This document shows positions 45,564-54,390 of a DNA stretch of 64,000 nucleotides, piece after piece; within the stretch, counting starts at the first letter, position 1; the number at the start of each line of letters is the position of its first letter. The stretch spans positions 1,302,001 to 1,366,000 of the forward strand of contig NIOB01000001.1 in assembly GCA_002189105.1 (NCBI GenBank), in the 5' to 3' direction. Origin of the DNA: Saccharibacillus soli. GTDB taxonomy: Bacteria > Bacillota > Bacilli > Paenibacillales > Paenibacillaceae. The translations under genes and the position numbers were made by a program. The notes beneath the pieces are model-generated. The model had not been told where the DNA came from and did no database searches. It worked only from the letters and a program-made list of their open reading frames with translations.

Positions 45564-45995
45564 CTAGAGCTTCATCAGCAGCACGCCGCCAATCATCATG
45601 GCCAAGCCGATAAACTGCGGTGCTCCCATCTTGTTTTTCTCCGTGCCGAACCAGCCGAAGGTATCGATCAGGAACGTCACGCACAGCTGTGCAATCAGCA
45701 GCGCCGCAATAGCGAATGTGACACCAACCGTATGAATGGCCGTGACTTCGCCGAAGATGATGACCGAACCAAAGGCGCCGCCTGCCAGATACAGCGGTTT
45801 GACCTTCGTGAATCCGCGCAGATCGCCACCATCCTTCACCAATAGATAGATCAGCAGAGCCATAATAAACCCGGTAAACTGGGTTAGCGTCGCTGCCTGC
45901 CAGGTTCCAATGCTTTCGCTAATGCGGGCATTGGCCACACCCTGAAGCGTAATACAGGCACCGCCCAAAAACGCAAATAGAATCCCTCTTATCAC
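45564..45995 (-). CDS. YdcZ-type (DUF606) half-size DMT transporter, copy 2
   Basis: 143 aa from GTG 45995 (GGAGG 7 nt upstream), giving IRGILFAFLGGACITLQGVA as the first helix. Five hydrophobic helices with the family motif VTFAIAALLIAQLCVTFLID and a short GWFGTEKNKMGAPQ loop parallel to copy 1. Without the polar tail of copy 1. First gene of the three-gene set with the Crp/Fnr regulator and copy 1. Confidence 0.87.
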   Translation of the reverse strand: MIRGILFAFLGGACITLQGVANARISESIGTWQAATLTQFTGFIMALLIYLLVKDGGDLRGFTKVKPLYLAGGAFGSVIIFGEVTAIHTVGVTFAIAALLIAQLCVTFLIDTFGWFGTEKNKMGAPQFIGLAMMIGGVLLMKL

Positions 45996-46125
45996 TGTAA
46001 GGCCTCCGTTTCCTCGATCGAAGCATCGTTTCCTGAACATTCGCCCCGAATTCCTTCTTTATTATACGGACACCCCCCTAGTTATAGGGAAGGACATATG
46101 TCCTAAACTGACTCATTCCCAGTAA

Positions 46126-46163
46126 AAAAAGCTTCCTTTCGTCTAAACAACGAAGGAAAGCTT
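46126..46163 (-). terminator. Terminator of the alpha/beta hydrolase gene
   Basis: AAGCTT-TCCTTCG and CGAAAGGA-AGCTT arms, with T7 on the minus strand. Confidence 0.8.
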
Positions 46164-46234
46164 GATTGAGAGACCTTATTTGAACGGAAACGAAGGAAAC
46201 TAAGTTGGATTTTCAGTGGGGTCTGCTGAATGAC

Positions 46235-47203
46235 TTAGTCGGCCGCAGTTGGCTCGCTCAGGCGGCCTTGCAGAAACTCTCGAACTTTCTGAGTATACGC
46301 CGCTTTATCAATCAGGAACGAATCCCCGTGACCGGCTCCCTCCACGATCAGCAGGTCTTTGTCCGCCGGACAAGCCGCATACAGCTCATGCACCATCTCG
46401 GTAGGAACAAACACATCGTTGGAACCGTGAATAAACAGCATCGGCGTCCGGCAGCGACGAACCTGTTCCAGAGCTGAAGCTTCGGTAAAGGAGTACCCGG
46501 CGCGAATCTTGGTCAGCGCCTCGGTAGCCGGAAGCATCGGGAAGGCAGGCAGTTTATACATGCGCTTCATCTGATGTTCCAACTCGGCACGCACAGAAGT
46601 ATATCCGCAGTCTTCCACAATCGCTTTGACATGCGGCGGAAGATCTTCCCCGCTGGTCATCATGACTGTCGCGCCGCCCATCGAGATCCCATGCAGAACG
46701 ATCTCGGCCTGCGGTCCGTCCTGAGCGATCAGCTGACGAATCCAGCCCAGATAATCGACACGTTCATGCCAGCCGTAGCCGATATAAGCACCTTCACTGC
46801 GACCATGACCGCGGGCATCCGGCACCAGAATGTTCATGTTCAGGTCTTCATGATAGAACTTGGAGACTCCGCTCATAATCGAGGCATCGCCCGAGTACCC
46901 ATGCGCCAGGATCGCTGTGCGTGGGGTCGGAATCTTGGCAGGCAGATAATACGCATGCAGCTTCAGCCCATCTCCGGACGTCAACGTACGATGCTCAAAT
47001 TGCTGCGCAGCCCACCAGTCCCGGCTGGCTGTCGTTTCCGTCTGCACATCCGGATTCGGCTGAAGACCCGGATCGGCATCGAGGAACTTTTTGGGTGCGC
47101 GTGCTACGGCCAGACTATAGAAATAGAAGCTGCCTGCGACGACAGCCGCTGCCGGAACAGCGGCGATGCCAAGTGCAGTCCATAATGCAGTCGATTTTTT
47201 CAA
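46235..47203 (-). CDS. Membrane-anchored alpha/beta hydrolase
   Basis: 322 aa. One N-terminal hydrophobic helix (ALGIAAVPAAAVVAGSFYFY) acts as anchor or uncleaved signal. The hydrolase core has the nucleophile elbow GISMGG (about Ser178), the acid in IHGSNDVFVP and the histidine in EGAGHGDSF, with an oxyanion HGYSGD motif. It matches the Bacillus YqkD-type hydrolases. The active domain probably faces outside. Substrate unknown. Confidence 0.88.
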   Translation of the reverse strand: MKKSTALWTALGIAAVPAAAVVAGSFYFYSLAVARAPKKFLDADPGLQPNPDVQTETTASRDWWAAQQFEHRTLTSGDGLKLHAYYLPAKIPTPRTAILAHGYSGDASIMSGVSKFYHEDLNMNILVPDARGHGRSEGAYIGYGWHERVDYLGWIRQLIAQDGPQAEIVLHGISMGGATVMMTSGEDLPPHVKAIVEDCGYTSVRAELEHQMKRMYKLPAFPMLPATEALTKIRAGYSFTEASALEQVRRCRTPMLFIHGSNDVFVPTEMVHELYAACPADKDLLIVEGAGHGDSFLIDKAAYTQKVREFLQGRLSEPTAAD

Positions 47204-47279
47204 ACGAAATCTCTCCTTTGCTCGCCTGCGGCGGCTTCTTCATACCATTCGGTTCAACAGCCCGATTCAAGAACAAACA

Positions 47280-47744
47280 CTAAGAACGAACGATTCGTGC
47301 CAATGCATTGATAAAGCCGGCATGATGCTGCATATGTCCCGCGTTCAAGGCGACCAGATCGCCAAGTGTCTCGGCTTTGGCAAAGTTGTCTTTGTTGGGC
47401 AGTTCTTCATCCAGCTTATCCGCATAGGCTTCGCGGAAGCGCTGCGGCAGCTGATTCAGTCCCTGAATGAGTTCCTCCCAGGCTGGCGGCTCCCCTGTCC
47501 AATCCGCGGGTCTGGTACCTGGAGCAAAATAAGTTGCGTAAGCAGCAGACAGAACCGGCTGGCGTCCCGACAGACCGTTGACTACCCGGTCGGCGACCGC
47601 CAGAATATGTCCCAACTGCCAATGCAGATGGTTGGAGAAGCCAGCTGGAATCACCTGACGCGCTTCTTCCGGCACACCTTCCAGATATTTCAGCACCTGC
47701 GCCTGTGCTCGGTCCGTCATCTTGAACGAAAAGGCTTCAGTCAT
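47280..47744 (-). CDS. DinB-family protein
   Basis: 154 aa from ATG 47744 with GGAGGG 7 nt upstream. The four-helix DinB fold is indicated by the metal-binding histidines in SNHLHWQLGHILAVADRVV and NAGHMQHHAGFINALARI. DinB/YfiT proteins bind divalent metal and include thiol-S-transferases using bacillithiol; role here unknown. It is divergent from a cytochrome P450 gene and shares its 180-bp upstream region. Confidence 0.88.
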   Translation of the reverse strand: MTEAFSFKMTDRAQAQVLKYLEGVPEEARQVIPAGFSNHLHWQLGHILAVADRVVNGLSGRQPVLSAAYATYFAPGTRPADWTGEPPAWEELIQGLNQLPQRFREAYADKLDEELPNKDNFAKAETLGDLVALNAGHMQHHAGFINALARIVRS

Positions 47745-47923
47745 GTTATGTCCCTCCATGAATTGCGAATGTTGGAGTCCTCTTTCTCTCTCCTCATAAC
47801 TCCAGTATACAACGTCTCTTTTTACCGGTTCAACGCGCCCTTCGTAAAATCGCTGTTTCATTCGCTCGGGTTAAGCCTATATGGGGAGTAGATTGTGAAT
47901 CGAATTTGAAAGGAGCCGATGTA

Positions 47924-49114
47924 TTGAATTCTTCAAACTCATCTCCAAGAGAGTCCCTGTTCACTCATGGATTTGTTCAAGATCCATATCCCGTATATGC
48001 AAAAATGCGTGAGGAAGAACCCATTGCCAAGCTCATGTTTCCCGATGGACAGTTTGGCTGGATGATTACCCGTTACGACGATGCCGTTGAAGTGCTCAAG
48101 GACAATCGTTTCATCAAGGACATCACCAAGGTCTACGGCAGTGAAGGTCAGAGCATCTTCACCTCCAATATGCTGTTCGCTGATCCACCGGATCATCGCC
48201 GCCTGCGGGGACTGGTTCAGCAGGGGTTTACACCCAAACTTGTCGAGAGCATGCGCGAGCATATTCAAAAGATTGCCGATGAGCTTCTGGATGCGGTAGG
48301 AGGCCAGACTACGATGGAGCTGATTGACGATTATGCGTTTCCGCTTCCCATCATCGTCATCAGTGAGATTCTGGGTGTACCGCTCGAAGACCGTGACAAA
48401 TTCCGCACCTGGTCCAATTCCATTGTCGGTGCATCCAATTCTGAATTCGACGATCAGGTCTATCGACATATGCAGGAATTCACCGAATATCTGCGGCAGT
48501 GGTTCGAGAAAGTTCGTCAAGACCCCGGGCAGGATCTTATCAGCCAGTTGATTACAGCTGAAGAAGCCGGAGAACGCCTGTCTGAGCAGGAGCTGTATGG
48601 TGTAGTTTCCCTGCTTATCATCGCCGGACACGAGACTACCGTTAATCTGATCGGCAATGGCATCATTTCGCTGCTTGAGCATCCTGAGCAGCTGCGTCTG
48701 CTGCGTGATGATCCCACCCTGATTAAAAGCGCCATCGAAGAGATGCTGCGCTATAATGGGCCTGTCGAATTCAGCACATCGAGGTGGGCGGATGAAGATC
48801 TGGAGTTCCACGGCGCACAGATGAAGCGCGGCGATCTGGTTATCGTAGCGCTCGATTCGGCCAACCGTGATGGCGATCAATTCGCTGATCCCGATCTATT
48901 CGACATTACCCGCGAACGCAGCCGCCATCTGGCCTTTGGCCACGGTATTCATATGTGTCTGGGTGCGCCGCTTGCCCGTCTGGAAGGTGAGATTGCCATC
49001 AATACGCTGCTTCGCCGCTTTCCGAACATTCACCTGCGCGAGGATGCGGCAGAATTGGAATGGCGTCCGGGCATGATCGTACGTGGGGTCAAAGAGATTC
49101 CTCTTTCCCTGTAG
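47924..49114 (+). CDS. Cytochrome P450 (CYP107-like)
   Basis: 396 aa from TTG 47924 with AAAGGAG 8 nt upstream. Soluble bacterial P450: I-helix AGHETTVNL, K-helix EEMLR, and heme-binding FGHGIHMCLGAPLARLEG with Cys345 as the axial ligand. It would hydroxylate a small organic substrate using electrons from a ferredoxin or flavodoxin; no redox partner is next to it. It stands alone with its own terminator, so a secondary-metabolite cluster is not apparent. Confidence 0.95.
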   Translation: MNSSNSSPRESLFTHGFVQDPYPVYAKMREEEPIAKLMFPDGQFGWMITRYDDAVEVLKDNRFIKDITKVYGSEGQSIFTSNMLFADPPDHRRLRGLVQQGFTPKLVESMREHIQKIADELLDAVGGQTTMELIDDYAFPLPIIVISEILGVPLEDRDKFRTWSNSIVGASNSEFDDQVYRHMQEFTEYLRQWFEKVRQDPGQDLISQLITAEEAGERLSEQELYGVVSLLIIAGHETTVNLIGNGIISLLEHPEQLRLLRDDPTLIKSAIEEMLRYNGPVEFSTSRWADEDLEFHGAQMKRGDLVIVALDSANRDGDQFADPDLFDITRERSRHLAFGHGIHMCLGAPLARLEGEIAINTLLRRFPNIHLREDAAELEWRPGMIVRGVKEIPLSL

Positions 49115-49148
49115 AATGTCTCCCAAGACAACGTCCCATGCTTCATGC

Positions 49149-49186
49149 AAAAAGGCCGCTTTCCTTAGAGGAAAGCGGCCTTTTTT
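49149..49186 (+). terminator. Terminator of the P450 gene
   Basis: AAAAGGCCGCTTTCC and GGAAAGCGGCCTTTTTT form a perfect 15-bp stem. Confidence 0.95.
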
Positions 49187-49239
49187 ATCGGTTCATTCGC
49201 AACAGGTTAACAAATCTCGCACGGTTCATGAAACGCGGC

Positions 49240-51792
49240 CTAATCCATGAAGACGACGCAGTTCTTGCCTTCGCGTTTGGCCCTCATCAAAGCCCGGTCA
49301 GCCTGTGCGATAAAATGCGTAAAGCGATAATCCCGATTTGGACGCATGACTGTTCCGCCAATGCTCACCGTCACGTAACTTTCACTACCGCCTTCATCCT
49401 TGTTGATCTGAAGATCCAGCACGCCCTGGCGCAGCTGTTCCGCCAACTCCTTGGCCTGATCGGCGTGTACGCCATCCAGACGCAGCATGAACGTGCCTCC
49501 TCCAGTTCGGGAGACGCTGGCTTCGTATTGACGACCGAACAGATCCAGTACCTGACTGATATTCTGGATGCACAGGTCACCACCTTGAAGACCATGAACG
49601 GCATTGTAGGCCCGGAAATCATCGATGTCGATCTCCAACAGTGCAATCGGTTCCGCTTCGGATTCCGCGGCCAGATTCCAATCTTCCTCTAACTGCTGCT
49701 CGAAAGACCGACGATTCGGCAGATCGGTGAGCGGATCGGTAGACATATAGCTGCTCAATTGATCGGTAATGCTCGCGTATTCTGTCTGCTGCTCGTCCGT
49801 TTCGGCGATCTTGCGTGCAATCAGCATGATCGAGGGGCGGCCGCTGTGAGACACCGCAGCCAATGTGATGTCCAGACACAACGGCTCGCATTTGACATTG
49901 ACAAATGCCTGGCTGCCCGAGACAAGCGCCGAAGCATCTTCCTCCAGCTTCTGGAACAGCAGACGCATAGGCTCACGCGACTCCTCCAGGATAAACGGCA
50001 GGAAATCGCGGCCGATGAGTTCTTCTTTATCTTTTTCTCCCAGCAGCGTTGCCGCCTGTTCGTTGCAGTAGACGATATGACGATCCGTAATCGTGAAGAA
50101 CGCAACCGGCGAAAATTCCATCAGCTGCAAGTAACGCTGTTCATTCTGGCGCAGCATCCGCGAATTTTGCAGAGCTTGCTCCTCTGCCCGCTGCAGATCG
50201 CTTTTTGTCTGATTATCGACAACGGCGCGAAGTTCAGCCAGTGCGTTCAGCTCCTCGACTTTCCAATCGAAGGCTGTGGATTGTACCACCTGACGCCATT
50301 TCTCGAACGACTTGCGCGGAGACAGCCGGATGCCATCGTCGTCCTTGATAACGGCTTTGGCTGGATCGCCTGCCCAATCAACGATTTGCAGCACTTCCGG
50401 CCGGAACCAGATGATATAGTTCTGCTGTCCTGGAGACAGGGCAACATAGAGCGCTCCCGATGCCTTCTCTTTGTAAGCGACAGCTGGAGGGAATTCCAGG
50501 CTTAATCTGGACGTATGGTGCGTATAGTTTTTCGACTTGTCACCCATCCAGGCAGCCAGTTCGCGTATTTGCCCAGGAGCAGGCGTCTCGCCAAACAGCA
50601 GCAGCTTGTCACTGTAACTGACCGCCACACCCGACGCGTCCATGAGTTGAAGCAAACGTTTCTCCGACGCATACAACTCTTCTACAACCTGGAACGGAGT
50701 GCTGCTGCCGATAAACAGCTTGGAGATCCGCGAGGCTTCCGTTCTCAGCTGCAATTCAGCCTGATATTCGTCCAACTGCTGACGCTGGTACAATTCATTT
50801 GAGAAAAAGGCGCCCAAAAAATTACACAGATTACGAATACGATGGGTGACATATTTCGGTGAATAATGATGGCAGGTAATCATGCCCCATAACTCACCGT
50901 CATGAATCAGCGAAATGGTGACCGTTGCCCCTACTCCCATGTTTTGCAAATATTCAATGTGCATGGGCGAAACACTGCGCAGCACTGACAGACTCAGGTT
51001 GAGCGGTCTTCCTGTCAGCGGCTGAACGGTAGGAATAATCTCCACTGGCTTATAGTCAACGTTAACGATGGTTCGCAGCCAGTTGCGCAAATACAACGCA
51101 CGGGCCTGCTTGGGAATATCCGAGGCCGGATAGTGGTGACCCAGGAAAGGCTCCAACTGCGGCTCTCTAGCTTCTGCGATCACTTTGCCGTTCCATTCCT
51201 TGTCGAATTCGTAGACCATGACCCGGTCATAGCCCAGAATCTCCTTGACTTGCTCCGCGGCAGCCTGGCTGGCCGTGTATCGGTTGGCGCTCTGCTTGAG
51301 CTTGACGAAGAAGTTGCGAATCCAGCGAAAATCGTCTCCGCTTTCTTCATCATCTTCAGATTCCAGCTCAAGCTCTAGAATCAATAAGCCCTCGCTCTCA
51401 TGAGCAACGGCGGTGAAACGGACGGGCAGCCCGTCAACGTTAATATTCAGTTTAAGATATTGAAGATCTGAGGAAGCGACTGCATTCAGATCTCGGTTAA
51501 CCAGATCCATCATCATATCCAATCCAATTAGATCGGATAGCGGGGTTCCCAGCAGTTTTTCTGGCTCAATGCCAAGCAACTCGCCCGAGTTGCGGCTGCA
51601 CTGCACGATCTTGCCTGTCGGCGTGCGTCTTGCAGCCAGCAGAACGCCGTTGGGCTGAATCATGCCGGGAATGTGAATCGGTTCTTTCTCGCAATTGGTA
51701 AGGTCAATAACCTCATCGGTCACAAAATCGTCGCCAGTAATGAGCGAACGGTTAAGTGGATCGTTTTCGGAATTCAAATTGACGTTGGACAT
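49240..51792 (-). CDS. bphP: Bacteriophytochrome with PAS and degenerate GGDEF domain
   Basis: 850 aa. Domain order: PAS_2 (about 20-140), GAF (150-320), PHY (330-510), PAS (550-660), GGDEF-like (690-850). Cys34 (VIDLTNCEKEP) is the bilin-attachment site of biliverdin-binding phytochromes, and the GAF domain has PASDIPKQAR (about 219-228). The GGDEF-like domain retains TDLPNRRSF and IDIDDFRAYN, but the signature is GGGTF (TGGGTF, about 764), so cyclase activity is probably lost. It follows a heme oxygenase gene that would supply biliverdin. A red/far-red light sensor. Confidence 0.93.
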   Translation of the reverse strand: MSNVNLNSENDPLNRSLITGDDFVTDEVIDLTNCEKEPIHIPGMIQPNGVLLAARRTPTGKIVQCSRNSGELLGIEPEKLLGTPLSDLIGLDMMMDLVNRDLNAVASSDLQYLKLNINVDGLPVRFTAVAHESEGLLILELELESEDDEESGDDFRWIRNFFVKLKQSANRYTASQAAAEQVKEILGYDRVMVYEFDKEWNGKVIAEAREPQLEPFLGHHYPASDIPKQARALYLRNWLRTIVNVDYKPVEIIPTVQPLTGRPLNLSLSVLRSVSPMHIEYLQNMGVGATVTISLIHDGELWGMITCHHYSPKYVTHRIRNLCNFLGAFFSNELYQRQQLDEYQAELQLRTEASRISKLFIGSSTPFQVVEELYASEKRLLQLMDASGVAVSYSDKLLLFGETPAPGQIRELAAWMGDKSKNYTHHTSRLSLEFPPAVAYKEKASGALYVALSPGQQNYIIWFRPEVLQIVDWAGDPAKAVIKDDDGIRLSPRKSFEKWRQVVQSTAFDWKVEELNALAELRAVVDNQTKSDLQRAEEQALQNSRMLRQNEQRYLQLMEFSPVAFFTITDRHIVYCNEQAATLLGEKDKEELIGRDFLPFILEESREPMRLLFQKLEEDASALVSGSQAFVNVKCEPLCLDITLAAVSHSGRPSIMLIARKIAETDEQQTEYASITDQLSSYMSTDPLTDLPNRRSFEQQLEEDWNLAAESEAEPIALLEIDIDDFRAYNAVHGLQGGDLCIQNISQVLDLFGRQYEASVSRTGGGTFMLRLDGVHADQAKELAEQLRQGVLDLQINKDEGGSESYVTVSIGGTVMRPNRDYRFTHFIAQADRALMRAKREGKNCVVFMD

Positions 51793-51860
51793 GGATAGCC
51801 GGTAACCTCCTGTGCCTTATGGCTTGTTCTGTAGATGTAAAAGATGAGTGAGGATGCAAC

Positions 51861-52460
51861 TTAGCGGCGCTCGCCTTCGTCCAGCCAACGTTCCAACAAT
51901 CGGAATGTCTCAATCGCCGAGTCTGCGATTTCCTGCTGCTGAGACTCGCTTTGTCCAGCTTCCAGCAGTTGCTCCCGGAACTCGCCCCAACGAACCCGAG
52001 CCTCCGGACCATACGAATAGAAATAGGCCAGGCCTTCTTCGGTTGTCAGATCCAGCGATTGCGACAATTTTCTTGTAATCATCTGTCCACCCATTGTGGA
52101 CCCTTCAATGACGTAGAAACAGCCAAGCAGCTTGCCGGGGGTTGACAAGTCAGGCAGCTCTTCGCAGAGCGGCAGAGATGCCAGCTGCGCGTGATCCACG
52201 CCAAGCTTTTGCAAATCGCGCTCCAGCATGGGCGTCTTGCGCCGTTGTTCCAGCTGGTAGCCGGACTCCTGCAGGGCTGCTGAAGCTTCGGCAAGACGTT
52301 CCAATGGAGCGATGTAACCGTAAAACAACTGAAGGTACTGTTTGTACATATTCAGGTCGATCGTGCCGGACATGATGGCTTTGGCGTAGGGGTTGGCCTC
52401 GACGCGATCGTGATGTGGCGCACTTTCGCTTCTAAGCCGTTCCAATATGTTGTCGGTCAT
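51861..52460 (-). CDS. bphO: Heme oxygenase (biliverdin-producing)
   Basis: 199 aa with AAGGAG upstream. The HO fold is recognised by LRSESAPHHDRVEANPYAKA (axial His16 or His17), YKQYLQLFYGYIAPLE and the distal helix FYVIEGSTMGGQMITRKL. It opens heme to biliverdin, releasing iron and CO. It lies 68 bp upstream of the bacteriophytochrome on the same strand; together they make a self-sufficient light-sensing unit. Iron release from heme is a possible second role. Confidence 0.94.
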   Translation of the reverse strand: MTDNILERLRSESAPHHDRVEANPYAKAIMSGTIDLNMYKQYLQLFYGYIAPLERLAEASAALQESGYQLEQRRKTPMLERDLQKLGVDHAQLASLPLCEELPDLSTPGKLLGCFYVIEGSTMGGQMITRKLSQSLDLTTEEGLAYFYSYGPEARVRWGEFREQLLEAGQSESQQQEIADSAIETFRLLERWLDEGERR

Positions 52461-52652
52461 GATATTTCACTCTCCTTACGGCCGCGCCGAAAAACAATAC
52501 GGCGACCAGTCGGCCGCCGCATTCTGCACGAACGATATAATCTTTTGCTCTCTAAGAATACCTGATTTCTTGGGTAAAAAAAAGCAAACTCTTGCAGTTT
52601 TACTCACGAATTTGCCGGGTGTTTTCCCAAAATTCATGAATATTCATGTGAA

Positions 52653-53222
52653 TCAATATTCATGCCAGACGTCCTGGTAAGCTGCACTGCGCTTAAATTG
52701 GGTTCTAACGTAAGAGCAAGCGGGGAAGATCCGCTTCCCTCTCATCCTCGCTTCCTCTACCAGGCGGTCCAACAGCATCTTCGCCACCTGACCTCCCCGA
52801 TACTCCGGATCGACGTACGTATGCGTCGCTATCCATATTTCCGCATCTGGCCCTTCTCTATATACGATCTCTCCAATCACGTCAGTGCCTCTGACCAGTT
52901 TAAAACCCCATTTTTCCTGAATCAGCTCTGCACCCGATACAAGTTCTCCCGCTGGCTCGCGGTCTTTGCCTGTATCTTTGATCTGTCTCATCCCCTGCTT
53001 CACTTCACCTACCGCCGTCTTCGCATCTGCAAACCCAAGCTTCAGATAAGCAAGTGAAGCTTTAAACTTTGCGGGTTTGTCTTTCATCTGGACTTGGACC
53101 TGCTCCATATTGCCCTTCAAGACGTCCATCTCTTTTTTGAGGCCATCCATAGAGGCTTTGATTCCATCTTGAGCCTGCTTGATGTCATTCATGCTATTCT
53201 TGATCGTTTTTAACATTCCCAT
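52653..53222 (-). CDS. Coiled-coil protein with C-terminal GNAT (YjdJ-like) domain
   Basis: 189 aa from ATG 53222 with AAAGGAGG 9 nt upstream. Residues 1-95 are a charged helical region with heptad character (IKNSMNDIKQAQDGIKASMD, GLKKEMDVLKGNMEQVQVQM). Residues about 95-189 match the small acetyltransferases of the YjdJ type: IWIATHTYVDPEYRGGQVAK with the acetyl-CoA loop, then GKRIFPACSYVRTQF. The fusion of a coiled coil to this mini-GNAT is unusual. Substrate unknown. Short direct ATTCATG repeats and the palindrome CATGAATATTCATG lie just after its stop. Confidence 0.78.
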   Translation of the reverse strand: MGMLKTIKNSMNDIKQAQDGIKASMDGLKKEMDVLKGNMEQVQVQMKDKPAKFKASLAYLKLGFADAKTAVGEVKQGMRQIKDTGKDREPAGELVSGAELIQEKWGFKLVRGTDVIGEIVYREGPDAEIWIATHTYVDPEYRGGQVAKMLLDRLVEEARMRGKRIFPACSYVRTQFKRSAAYQDVWHEY

Positions 53223-53366
53223 TCTTCCCCGCCTCCTTTGTCGCTTATTACCCACATTTTGCGTTCTATTCGAGCCTGCTGTCTGCTGAAAACGAGAAAA
53301 CGTGCAAAAAAAAGCGAAATTCAACGTCTGCTGAAGGATGAGTGAGCTAAATGATCCAGGTATGCG

Positions 53367-53395
53367 TTTACAAACTTCGAGACATTTTTACAAAC
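53367..53395 (+). promoter_or_regulatory. Direct repeats upstream of the structured array
   Basis: TTTACAAAC occurs at 53367-53375 and 53387-53395, exactly 20 bp (two helical turns) apart. A TAATAT (53420-53425) with a poor -35 match (TTTTAC, 53397-53402, 17 bp spacing) could be the promoter of the array transcript. Confidence 0.35.
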
Positions 53396-53425
53396 GTTTT
53401 ACTTTTCCCGGGTTGGGGGTAATAT

Positions 53426-53584
53426 ATGGACAACACCAGCACACCTTCACCAACAGCAGCACTTCAGAAGGAGCCGGTGCCACTCAAGACTTTTCCATCA
53501 TCCAACAAGGAGGGACAAGTCCAATGGACTAGGGTAAGCGAAGCCTATCTTAGCACTCTTAAATTGAATGAAAGGCGCCCGTGA
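53426..53584 (+). CDS. Short open frame at the start of the array, 52 codons
   Basis: ATG with a G-rich GGGGGTA upstream. The product starts MDNTSTPSPTAALQKEP and contains TRVSEAYLSTLKLNE, whose VSEAY segment recurs in two later mini-frames of the array (53708-53737 and 53879-53905). Composition is Ser/Thr/Pro-rich. It may be a real leader peptide or a chance frame through an RNA; weak support. Confidence 0.25.
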   Translation: MDNTSTPSPTAALQKEPVPLKTFPSSNKEGQVQWTRVSEAYLSTLKLNERRP

Positions 53585-54375
53585 AAACGTCTTTCGAGAG
53601 TAAGAGATATGCGGGAACTCAGATACTCACCGTAGGCCATTGACGAGGACGGAACGTTCAGCGAGTTCAAACGAGATTCCATCTTGTGCGAAGGGAGCAG
53701 GATTCCGATGAAACAGGTTAGCGAAGCGTATCAATGACCGATTTTCACGCATGAAAAACGACGGTGACAACGTTTTTCGTGAGATCGAGGATACGTGGGA
53801 ACTCACCCAGATTGACCGACGTGCCGGAAAACGCCAGAGAGCAGAAGCAACATCACGCTCATAAGGGAGGAGATTCCGTTGAAACGTGTCAGCGAAGCAT
53901 ACTGAGTGGTTTCACGCTTAGGGGATGTTCGTGACAGCATCAACTGTGGAATCAGGTATGTGGGAAACTCAGAGTCGCCCGTCGAAAAAGGCGAAATTGA
54001 AAAAAAGGTTAAGGTGTCAACTTGAACAAGACCATTGTAGAAGGAAAAAGCGATTTCGAGCGAGGAAATAAACCTTGCGAAAAAGGAGCATGATTCCAAT
54101 GCAATAGGTTAGGCAGGCAGGCCATTGTTTACGCATACTGGACCCGTAAGTCCAGAAGACGCCTCATGCGAAACATTCGGGTGTCAAACCAAAGGAAAAC
54201 TATTGTTCAGCGGAAGAAGCCGTTTCGAGCAGGATTAAGCCTTGCGTAGAGAGGAGCAGGATTCCAATGCAATAGCGATAGCGAAGCATACTAGCACGGT
54301 TCACACAAAGGGAAGGCGTCAGTGAAAACGTCTTTCGTGGGATCGATGTATGCGGGAACTTACCCTCACATGCAA
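53509..54375 (+). ncRNA. Five-copy tandem array of a structured element
   Basis: Element A (GGAGCAGGATTCC, then start-like codon and GGTTAGCGAAGCATAC) begins at 53509, 53693, 53865, 54085 and 54253. Element B is a hairpin after each A: GAAAGGCG/CGTCTTTC (53570-53595), GAAAAACG/CGTTTTTC (53753-53778), GATGT/GCATC (53924-53941), CTGGAC/GTCCAG (54138-54155), GGAAGGCG/CGTCTTTC (54311-54336). Loops share GTGAMA, except copy 4. Element C is a stem before copies 2, 4 and 5: ACGAGAT/ATCTTGT (53671-53687), GCGAGG/CCTTGC (54060-54078), GCAGG/CCTTGC (54229-54245). Pairing is kept through base changes, so an RNA role is likely. Confidence 0.65.
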
Positions 54376-54390
54376 CAGACATGGTACCAC

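Noticed and set aside
49240-49800. Active diguanylate cyclase
   Set aside because: Signature reads GGGTF instead of GGDEF/GGEEF.
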